Shown: positions 6,391 through 15,114 of the stretch, one piece after another | Numbering within the stretch: position 1 is the first letter of the stretch | Layout of the letters: each line of letters begins with the position of its first letter | From: JAZKFR01 sp040386295 | GTDB taxonomy: Bacteria; Pseudomonadota; Gammaproteobacteria; Burkholderiales; Rhodocyclaceae | Reading direction: 5' to 3' | DNA: 15,114 bases | Assembly: GCA_040386295.1 (NCBI GenBank) | Contig: JAZKFR010000016.1 | Span: 1 to 15,114, forward strand | The notes under the pieces: generated by a model | Told to the model about the DNA's origin: nothing | Databases searched by the model: none | The model's input: the letters and a program-made list of their open reading frames with translations, nothing else | Made by a program: the position numbers and the translations under genes

Positions 6391-6674
6391 ACCTATCTCA
6401 CTTCCAAAAATAAAATCAGCATCAAAAGAACGCGCGTTGATCGCGTTTCATTGGCTGCCAAAAGTTCTAACAATGTTCAAAAGAACCTAAAAAATCGATC
6501 TCAAAGATTGATCAATACCCTGTATTAGTCACAACAGCAAAGAGAAAGTTCCCATCCTTCGCGCGCTCACTGCGCTTATGACGCAGGCAAAACAGCGGAA
6601 ATTCACTTTATCTACGCTGGCTTAAATTAAGATGCCGCTATCTGAATTTTGCCAAATTTCTCATTGAGTTGCCT
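6391..6674. other. 284-base divergent gap between gene B and zapE
   Basis: The left part is the gene B leader: ribosome site (6397-6405), the motif CGCGTTTCATTGGC (6442-6455) shared with the gene A leader, and the sigma-E-like promoter at 6525-6551. The right part (6555-6674) should carry the zapE promoter. It is AT-rich around 6615-6665, but I could not choose a convincing -35/-10 pair. No small gene or RNA is supported. Confidence 0.5.
6525..6551 (-). promoter_or_regulatory. ECF/sigma-E-like promoter of gene B
   Basis: On the minus strand, GAACTT (6551-6546) in GGGAACTTTCT is followed after 16 bases by ACTAA (6529-6525), identical in both boxes and spacing to the signal before gene A. The 11-base -35 region is shared exactly while the spacer is mostly different. 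The leader to ATG 6390 would be about 130 bases, longer than for gene A. Confidence 0.5.
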
Positions 6675-7853
6675 ATGTCGTTGTTGAATACCGCTATGCC
6701 CATACAAGGCGTGCTAGCAGCTTACGAGCATTTACTCGCCCAGCGTGGTTTTACAGCAGACGCAGCCCAAAACGCGGCGGCGGCACGTTTAGAGCTATTG
6801 CACAGCGCGCTACTGCGCTTTAAAGCAGCGCGTCAGGCGCACATACGGCGTATTTTTTTGCCGCCTGCGCTACCGCGTGGTGTTTATCTGTGGGGCGGCG
6901 TCGGGCGTGGCAAAAGTTTTTTGATGGATTGCTTTTATGAGAGCGTGCCTTATCGACGCAAACGGCGTATTCATTTCCATGCGTTTATGCAGGAGGTGCA
7001 TGCCCAGCTCAAGGCGCTAAAAGGCGAAGCGGATCCCCTGCTCAAGCTCGCCGCGCAAATCGCGCACGCCCTGCGCCTGTTGTGTTTGGATGAATTTCAT
7101 ATCGCCGACATCGCCGACGCAATGCTGATTGGCCGCTTGCTTGAAGCTTTGTTTGCGCGCGGTGTCATCTTAGTCATGACCTCAAATTATGCGCCGCAGC
7201 AACTTTATCCAAACGGCCTGCAACGCGAGCGTTTTTTGCCGACGATTGCCTTGCTCGAAGCCCATTTGGATCAGCTGAGAATCGATGCTGGCGTCGATTA
7301 TCGTTTGCGCAGCTTGACTCAGCTCGATGTTTTTCGTTATCCGGCAGACGCGGCTGCCGAGGCCAGCTTGGCTGAATCTTTCGCCTCGCTCGCGGGTGAG
7401 CAGGCGCAATTCGGCACGGTATTACACGTGCTTGGGCGCGACATTCCAACGCGTGGCCAGGGCAACGGCGTTATTTGGTTTGATTTCAACAGCCTGTGCG
7501 CCGGCCCGCGCGCGCAGACTGATTACCTGGAAATAGCGCGCCGCTATCCGCGCGTCTTGCTATCAGGCATTCCGCGTATGTCGGAAACGATGTCGGCGGA
7601 GGCACGGCGCTTTACTTGGCTGGTGGATATTTTTTACGACCATAAGGTCAAGCTGATCGCCACCGCAGCAGCAGCGCCAGAAGCGCTGTATGTTACGGGC
7701 ATACAGGCAAGCGAATTTTGTCGTACCAGCAGTCGTTTGAACGAAATGCGTTCAGCCGTTTATTTGGCTTTGCCGCATCTGCCACAGCTTGCAGCGATGA
7801 CACAAGCTATGCAGCCGCAGCCCACACAAACGATGCTCGATCCGCTGCTTTGA
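6675..7853 (+). CDS. zapE: Cell division ATPase ZapE (AFG1-like)
   Basis: AAA+-type P-loop ATPase; in E. coli ZapE acts on the Z-ring during constriction under stress. The 392-residue product has the N-terminal helical region (YEHLLAQRGFTAD), the Walker A motif GGVGRGKSFLMD, the following FHAFMQEVHAQL, Walker B LCLDEFHIADIADAM, and the sensor region MTSNYAPQQLYPNGLQRERF. The C-terminal half includes VIWFDFNSLC and LSGIPRMSETMSAEARRF, then FTWLVDIFYDHKVKL, as expected. The short tail after about residue 365 is Gln/Pro/Met-rich. ATG 6675 is preferred to the in-frame TTG 6669; ATG 6696 is a possible later start. It transcribes away from gene B, and cysC follows 27 bases after its stop, probably in the same transcript. 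Confidence 0.93.
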   Translation: MSLLNTAMPIQGVLAAYEHLLAQRGFTADAAQNAAAARLELLHSALLRFKAARQAHIRRIFLPPALPRGVYLWGGVGRGKSFLMDCFYESVPYRRKRRIHFHAFMQEVHAQLKALKGEADPLLKLAAQIAHALRLLCLDEFHIADIADAMLIGRLLEALFARGVILVMTSNYAPQQLYPNGLQRERFLPTIALLEAHLDQLRIDAGVDYRLRSLTQLDVFRYPADAAAEASLAESFASLAGEQAQFGTVLHVLGRDIPTRGQGNGVIWFDFNSLCAGPRAQTDYLEIARRYPRVLLSGIPRMSETMSAEARRFTWLVDIFYDHKVKLIATAAAAPEALYVTGIQASEFCRTSSRLNEMRSAVYLALPHLPQLAAMTQAMQPQPTQTMLDPLL

Positions 7854-7880
7854 AGCAAGATTTTTGCGAAGGAATCTGCC

Positions 7881-8480
7881 GTGCCGACGCACCCGCTCAC
7901 GCTTGATTTAAGCAATACACCCGCACTGCGCTCAGCACACACTGCACGGCTACAGCCAGCAGCGCTGACCTTGTGGCTCACTGGCCTGAGCGGCGCGGGC
8001 AAATCAACTTTAGCTGACGCACTGGCGCAATCTTTATTGGCGTCTGGTCGGGCTTGTTATGTTTTAGATGGCGATCAGATGCGGCAAGGCTTGAATAACA
8101 ATCTAGGGTTTTCCGCCACAGATCGCCGTGAAAACATTCGGCGCGTCGCCGAAGTCGCGCGTTTGATGAACGCAGCAGGATTGATCGTGATCACGGCATT
8201 GATCTCACCGTCTGCGCTTGACCGCGCTATGGCCAAAGAAATTATTGGCGCAGCTTGTTTCCGCGAAGTCTTTATCAGCACGGCGCTCAGCGTATGCGAG
8301 TCACGCGATGTCAAAGGCTTGTACCAGCAAGCACGCGCTGGCAAGTTGCTTGAATTCACCGGCATTTCAGCGCCTTATGAAACGCCTACACAGCCTGATT
8401 TGGTGCTCGACACTGCCACGCACAGCGTAGAAAATGCCGTGCTCGCTTTGCAGCAACTGCTTGTTCATGATGCCGCTTAA
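7881..8480 (+). CDS. cysC: Adenylylsulfate (APS) kinase
   Basis: Phosphorylates APS to PAPS with ATP. The 199-residue product begins at GTG 7881, supported by GAAGGA (7868-7873) seven bases before. Visible are the P-loop GLSGAGKST (residues 35-43), LDGDQMRQGLNNNLGFSATD (62-81) with RRENIRRV after it, CESRDVKGLY, and LEFTGISAPYETP followed by PDLVLDT. The loop that normally reads ISP(F/Y)RxxR is ISPSALDR here, so one usual Arg is missing. The (V/Y)VD before the CE.RD segment is replaced by FIS. No cysD/cysN or sulfite-pathway genes lie nearby. PAPS could serve cysteine synthesis or sulfation. The fold call is firm; activity is less certain. Confidence 0.9.
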   Translation: MPTHPLTLDLSNTPALRSAHTARLQPAALTLWLTGLSGAGKSTLADALAQSLLASGRACYVLDGDQMRQGLNNNLGFSATDRRENIRRVAEVARLMNAAGLIVITALISPSALDRAMAKEIIGAACFREVFISTALSVCESRDVKGLYQQARAGKLLEFTGISAPYETPTQPDLVLDTATHSVENAVLALQQLLVHDAA

Positions 8481-8576
8481 ACTCAACATTGCCGTGCGCT
8501 CAGTGCGTCGCAAACCTGCCCATCAACGCGCGACACCTTGCGCAATTCCGCCGCATCTAGGCTAGAAATAAACAAA

Positions 8577-11647
<3,071 letters not shown>

Positions 11648-11651
<4 letters not shown>

Positions 11652-11956
11652 GTTATTTCAAACACCACGTTTTTTTCTGCTGCAATCAACGCGCAGCAGG
11701 CGAGGCTTGCTGCAACGATCAAGGCGCCAGCAGCTTGCAAGCCTACGCCAAGGAGCGCGTGAAACAGCTCAAACTCAACGGCGCCGGTCAGGTACGGATC
11801 AATAAAGCAGGCTGTCTGGATCGCTGCAACGAGGGCCCTATCCTCGTCGTCTATCCAGAAGGTGTTTGGTACACCTATGTGGATCAGGAAGATATAGACG
11901 AGATTATTGAAGAGCATTTAGTCCATGGCCGCGTTGTCCAGCGCCTAGCCCAGTAA
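11648..11956 (+). CDS. Thioredoxin-like (2Fe-2S) ferredoxin
   Basis: Small cytoplasmic electron carrier of 102 residues in the thioredoxin-fold ferredoxin family. Candidate cluster ligands are Cys11/Cys12 and Cys21/Cys22 near the N-terminus (VFFCCNQR...ACC), then Cys56 and Cys60 in KAGCLDRCNEGP. The segment ILVVYPEGVWYTYVDQEDID and the end HLVHGRVVQRL are typical of Burkholderiales members. The ATG overlaps the kinase stop (ATGA) and has AAAGG seven bases upstream, so translation is probably coupled. The alpha/beta hydrolase follows 17 bases later. This gene and the hydrolase may often travel together in this group; that is from general impression. Redox partners are not visible here. Confidence 0.93.
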
Positions 11957-11973
11957 AAAATGCAAAGCAGACT

Positions 11974-12621
11974 ATGAAAATCAACGAAGAAAAAGTACTG
12001 CTCGCAGGTCAAGTCGGTGTCATCGAGACGCTGATTGATCTGATCGATCAGCCCGAAAGCCCGCGCGGGATCGCCCTGGTGACGCATCCTCACCCGCTGT
12101 TTGGCGGGGCGAATAGCAACAAGGTAACGCAAACTTTGGCGCACACCTTCGCACGCCTAGGCTATGTCGCACTACGTCCGAACTTTCGCGGCGTTGGGGC
12201 GAGCGCGGGGACACACGATGAAGGCGATGGCGAAACGGAGGACATGCTGTTGGTGCTGGCCGCAGCGAGAGAAAGATACGGCGATCTACCCGTCGCATTG
12301 GCCGGTTTTTCCTTCGGTGCTTATGTGCAAACACGTGTCGCCCAACAGCTGTTGAGTCAAGGCCGGGCGGCGCAAGGCTTGGTCTTAGTCGGCACGGCTG
12401 CCGGCCACGTTGAAGGCGCGCGTCACTACGCAACCGAGGCGGTCGGCCACGATGCGCTGGTCATTCACGGCTCTGCCGATAGCACGGTGCCGCTGGCGAA
12501 TGTGCTCGCTTGGGCACAACCCCTGGAGCTTCCGGTAATCGTGGTGCCCGGCGCGGATCACTTTTTTCACCGTCGGCTGCATATCCTCAAACGCATCGTC
12601 AATACCGCTTGGCGCCATTGA
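11974..12621 (+). CDS. Alpha/beta-hydrolase fold protein (COG2945-type)
   Basis: Probable serine hydrolase of 215 residues, cytoplasmic (no signal peptide), substrate unknown. It has the family segment THPHPLFGGANSNKV and RPNFRGVGASAGTHDEGDGE, the nucleophile elbow GFSFGAY with Ser113, a likely acid Asp169 in HGSADSTVP, and the likely catalytic His196 in GADHFFHRRL, all in the expected order and spacing. The start has only a weak ribosome site, and the gap after the ferredoxin is 17 bases, so the two are probably co-transcribed. Length is normal. The gene converges on the solute-binding protein gene with 67 bases between them. Confidence 0.92.
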   Translation: MKINEEKVLLAGQVGVIETLIDLIDQPESPRGIALVTHPHPLFGGANSNKVTQTLAHTFARLGYVALRPNFRGVGASAGTHDEGDGETEDMLLVLAAARERYGDLPVALAGFSFGAYVQTRVAQQLLSQGRAAQGLVLVGTAAGHVEGARHYATEAVGHDALVIHGSADSTVPLANVLAWAQPLELPVIVVPGADHFFHRRLHILKRIVNTAWRH

Positions 12622-12622
12622 T

Positions 12623-12655
12623 GCGCTGAACTACTCGCCCGCTATTGTTCAGCGC
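12623..12655. terminator. Hairpin between convergent genes
   Basis: GCGCTGAAC (12623-12631) and GTTCAGCGC (12647-12655) form a perfect nine-base stem with a 15-base loop. It starts directly after the hydrolase stop and lies before the end of the convergent lipoprotein gene, so it could serve both directions. There is no T-run on either side, so termination by it alone is uncertain. Confidence 0.5.
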
Positions 12656-12688
12656 TCTGGCAGGGCAGCCTGTGACTAAAACCTAGCC

Positions 12689-14869
12689 TCAGCCCGCGAG
12701 ATCCTGGCTGCGCTCACGCCGGCGGTAGTAACGCCAGGTCAATAAAAATACCGCACTGATCAGCACCAAAGCCAGCGCCAACGGCCACAGCACGGGATGG
12801 TTCCAAGCTTGGCGCTGGCGCGCGCGCTCGGCGACGTCGATGCGTTGATACTTCAAGATATTGTTGCCAACGTCTGTTGGTTTTCGGTTGTACAACCAGG
12901 CGTGACCGAGCGTGTAGCTCTTCGGATGAAAACCAAAAATCCACGGCGCGTCTTTTTGCAGCAAGTGCGTCGCTTGTTGAATCAAGGCTAGGCGTTCGCG
13001 TCCTTGCTGGCCGCTACTGTCTTTGTCTTTCAGTTGCGCGAACAAGCGATCGAATTCTGGATTGGCGTAATTAGACGTGTTCTCGCCGCCCTGTTTGACC
13101 TTGCTTTCGGCGCTGTTGAGGAGAAAGAAAAAATTCTCCGGGTCAGGGTAATCGGCGTTCCAGCCCAGGTAGTAGAGCTGAACCGCACCTTTGCGTATTT
13201 TTTCTTGGAAACGGTTGAAATCCGTCGAGCGCACGACGAGCTGGATGTCGAGTTTGGCGAATTGACGGGTCAGCCAATCCAGACGCGATTTATCGCCCAT
13301 TCCGGCACTCGTGGTGTCGAGGTTGAGCACCAACGGTTCGCCGCTTTTATGGTGACGTCCATTTGGCCAACCGGCTTTCGCCAGCAAGGCTTTGGCCAAA
13401 GCAATCGGCTTGCGCCGCACCTGGCCTTCGTGCAGCTCGTACACCACGGGGTTGATCACAGGCGTGCTTGCACTGGGGTCTTGATAACCAAAAATACCAG
13501 GTGGAATCGGACTCATCGCGGGCACGCCACGGCCATTCATAAAAATCGAAATGAACTCTTCTTGATCGACGGCGATCGATAAAGCTTGCCGTAGCTGCTT
13601 GGCTTGCTCGGAAAGCCCCCCGACCACTGGATCGAGCATATTGAAACCCATGTAATAGGTCGAAGGCCGAACGCTGGTGAGCAAGCGGATGTTCTTGGCG
13701 CGCATGTCTTCGCTGAGTTGCACATCGCCCTCGAGGTTTAGCCGAATCGCCTGGTCAAAGCTATCGGACGAAATTCCCGAGGCATCGTAATAGCCCTGAA
13801 GAAATTTGCTCCAGTAGGGAATGCTTTCGCGTTCGCGCGAAAAAACCGCCTGCTCGATGAAGGGCAATGCCTGGCCACAGTCGTCGAGCAGCCCTGCCGC
13901 CAAATCTTCAGCCTCACCGGTACACGGATACTGTTCGCCATGAAAATTCGGGTTACGACTGAGCACAATGCGGCTGTTTGGATCGTTCTGCGTGAGGGCA
14001 AACGGGCCGGTGCCGACGGGATACTGGTCAAGCGTCAGGTTTTTTTCAATGAGCGCCGCCTGGCTGTAAAAACGGTCGACTGCACGCGGCAAGGGTGCGA
14101 AAAAAGGCATCGCCAGCCAATACATAAATTGCGGATATTTACCGCGAATTTTGATGCGGTAGTGGTAGCGATCAATTCGTGTCACGCCGCTGAGCGCGAA
14201 CTGATCAAGGTCAAGCCAAGCACCGGACGGCAAGGCTTTGCGCGCAGTTTGCAGCGCCTCGCCTAGCTCTTTTAGGCCGACGATGCGCTCAGCCATCATG
14301 CCGAAAATAGGTGAGTGCAAACCAGGATGCGCCAGGCGCTTTATTTGATAGAGATAGTCGTCGGCCTGCAGTTCGTGCGTCCCCTGCTGCGCAAAATCAG
14401 CCGGGCGCTCAATGCCTTTGAGCTGCTCCGCCGTCAGCGCTTGGTATCGCGGCTGAGCTTGCGCATCTAGGGCAAAAGCCGGGTGCTCGGCGTAATAAAT
14501 CCCCGGCTTGATGTGGAGGTCATAAACGCTGTACGCAATCGACTCCAGCGGCGCATCGTCGGCGAGTGGACGCTCAGCGGCGTCGTAATAACGCACGACC
14601 GGCAATGCGCTAGCCGTCGCCGGAATCAGGGTGTAGGGGCGTTTAAGGTAGTGGTACTGCAAAGGCGGCTCGTAAATCTGTGCCGTAAAAGTGATTTCGT
14701 CTTCAGTGTAAGACTGTGCTGGATCAAGGTGTTTTGGCCGCTCAGTGAACGCAGCGTAGTAAATGTTTTGGCCGCGCTCGTGGCTCGGATAAGGCTCGTT
14801 CTGCTGGCTGTTACAGGCAGACAAGCTGAGTAGCAGGATGGAAAGCGTGCTGCAAAGACCTCTGCACAA
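12689..14869 (-). CDS. ABC transporter solute-binding lipoprotein, family 5; 5' end altered by element insertion
   Basis: Peptide/oligopeptide-type extracytoplasmic binding protein of about 726 residues, much longer than DppA/OppA. The body shows family-5 features: AAFTERPKHLDPAQSY, IYEPPLQYHYLKRPY, GTGPFALTQNDPNSRIVLSR, LRQALSIAVDQEEF and YYLGWNADYPDPENFFFLL. The N-terminus has a hydrophobic run and lipobox LSAC (Cys19). The C-terminus has a membrane helix (about 693-712) followed by the basic RYYRRRER tail. The only usable start is TTG 14869; upstream the frame is open to a stop at 14978-14980 without ATG or GTG, and no ribosome site is seen. Codons 1-5 lie within the inverted repeat of the element at 14855-15114, so the native start was probably lost. 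It may be a weakly expressed gene or a pseudogene. No permease or ATPase genes lie in the window. Confidence 0.8.
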   Translation of the reverse strand: MCRGLCSTLSILLLSLSACNSQQNEPYPSHERGQNIYYAAFTERPKHLDPAQSYTEDEITFTAQIYEPPLQYHYLKRPYTLIPATASALPVVRYYDAAERPLADDAPLESIAYSVYDLHIKPGIYYAEHPAFALDAQAQPRYQALTAEQLKGIERPADFAQQGTHELQADDYLYQIKRLAHPGLHSPIFGMMAERIVGLKELGEALQTARKALPSGAWLDLDQFALSGVTRIDRYHYRIKIRGKYPQFMYWLAMPFFAPLPRAVDRFYSQAALIEKNLTLDQYPVGTGPFALTQNDPNSRIVLSRNPNFHGEQYPCTGEAEDLAAGLLDDCGQALPFIEQAVFSRERESIPYWSKFLQGYYDASGISSDSFDQAIRLNLEGDVQLSEDMRAKNIRLLTSVRPSTYYMGFNMLDPVVGGLSEQAKQLRQALSIAVDQEEFISIFMNGRGVPAMSPIPPGIFGYQDPSASTPVINPVVYELHEGQVRRKPIALAKALLAKAGWPNGRHHKSGEPLVLNLDTTSAGMGDKSRLDWLTRQFAKLDIQLVVRSTDFNRFQEKIRKGAVQLYYLGWNADYPDPENFFFLLNSAESKVKQGGENTSNYANPEFDRLFAQLKDKDSSGQQGRERLALIQQATHLLQKDAPWIFGFHPKSYTLGHAWLYNRKPTDVGNNILKYQRIDVAERARQRQAWNHPVLWPLALALVLISAVFLLTWRYYRRRERSQDLAG

Positions 14870-15114
14870 CCGACTAGGTGCACACTGACCAGCATCATTC
14901 CCTCTCCCACCTGTGGGAGAGGGGAAGGCAAGCGTTGGGTGAAGACGTTTATGTTGGTGGCTAGGGGATTTTCTGCTTCACCTGGGGTGATCACTGATTC
15001 GTTCATTTTTTTGCTTGGATGGGCGTGAGGAGGGCGTGATTAAGTCGGCGTGAATGGGCGCAAGCCGCTCTTCAGGCTTGTCTTTGTGGCGCGCTACGGT
15101 TGTGCAGAGGTCTT
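14855..15114. mobile_element. Complete short inverted-repeat element (MITE-like), 260 bp
   Basis: AAGACCTCTGCACAACCG (14855-14872) and its exact reverse complement (15097-15114) bound a 260-bp segment. Inside, CCCTCTCCCAC (14900-14910) pairs perfectly with GTGGGAGAGGG (14913-14923). No transposase or plausible gene is inside. The right 185 bases are about 88% identical to 1-184 and in the same orientation. It interrupts the start of the solute-binding protein gene. The window stops exactly at its right end, so a target duplication cannot be checked. Its ends make it a likely non-autonomous transposable element; the transposase family is not certain. Confidence 0.8.

Noticed and set aside
6600..6665. 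zapE promoter
   Set aside because: The stretch is AT-rich, but the best hexamers (such as TTCACT with TTAAAT) have a poor 15-base spacer, so I do not claim a site.
8538..8576. Extended kinase start at TTG 8538
   Set aside because: No ribosome site and no conserved residues; ATG 8577 gives the usual short cytoplasmic lead before the first membrane helix.
14626..15006. Minus-strand open frame crossing the right-hand element into the binding protein gene
   Set aside because: It is out of frame with the binding protein, has no recognisable domain, and is made of element sequence plus a shadow of the real gene.

Overview
The window looks like a betaproteobacterial chromosome, most probably Burkholderiales. 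The evidence is the ribosomal gene order rpsP-rimM-trmD-rplS with Burkholderia-like RplS and TrmD sequences, a beta-type thioredoxin-like 2Fe-2S ferredoxin, and a long family-5 solute-binding protein of a kind familiar from that order. The moderate GC, a short inverted-repeat element present three times, and two large orphan proteins would suit a host-associated or endofungal relative such as the Mycoavidus/Glomeribacter group. That placement is an inference and was not tested by any search.

Layout. Bases 1-184 are the right part of a short element with inverted ends. A promoter at 224-251 then drives rpsP (285-545), rimM, trmD and rplS (to 2583), the ribosome and tRNA-modification operon. 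Hairpin terminators and a second, diverged element (2701-2888) follow. Two large minus-strand genes, A (2899-4458) and B (4810-6390), come next; neither matches a family I recognise. From 6675 the plus strand carries zapE (AFG1-like ATPase), cysC (APS kinase), a 1024-residue hybrid histidine kinase, a 2Fe-2S ferredoxin and an alpha/beta hydrolase (to 12621). Convergent to these, on the minus strand, lies a peptide/oligopeptide-type solute-binding lipoprotein (12689-14869). Its first five codons lie inside the terminal inverted repeat of a complete 260-bp element (14855-15114).

The most interesting part is 2590-6560. Proteins A and B are diverged paralogues, collinear over about the first 315 residues. 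Each gene is preceded by the same bipartite promoter-like signal, GAACTT-N16-ACTAA, inside a shared 11-mer AGAAAGTTCCC (plus-strand reading). This resembles an extracytoplasmic-function (sigma-E type) promoter. Each gene is followed by a copy of the same terminator hairpin. The region therefore reads as a duplicated promoter-gene-terminator unit placed between a housekeeping operon and zapE. The function of the pair is unknown.

The other genes are mostly ordinary. Exceptions are the kinase, which has a DctB-like periplasmic sensor in front of two PAS domains, and cysC, which stands alone without visible sulfate adenylyltransferase genes and has an altered substrate loop.
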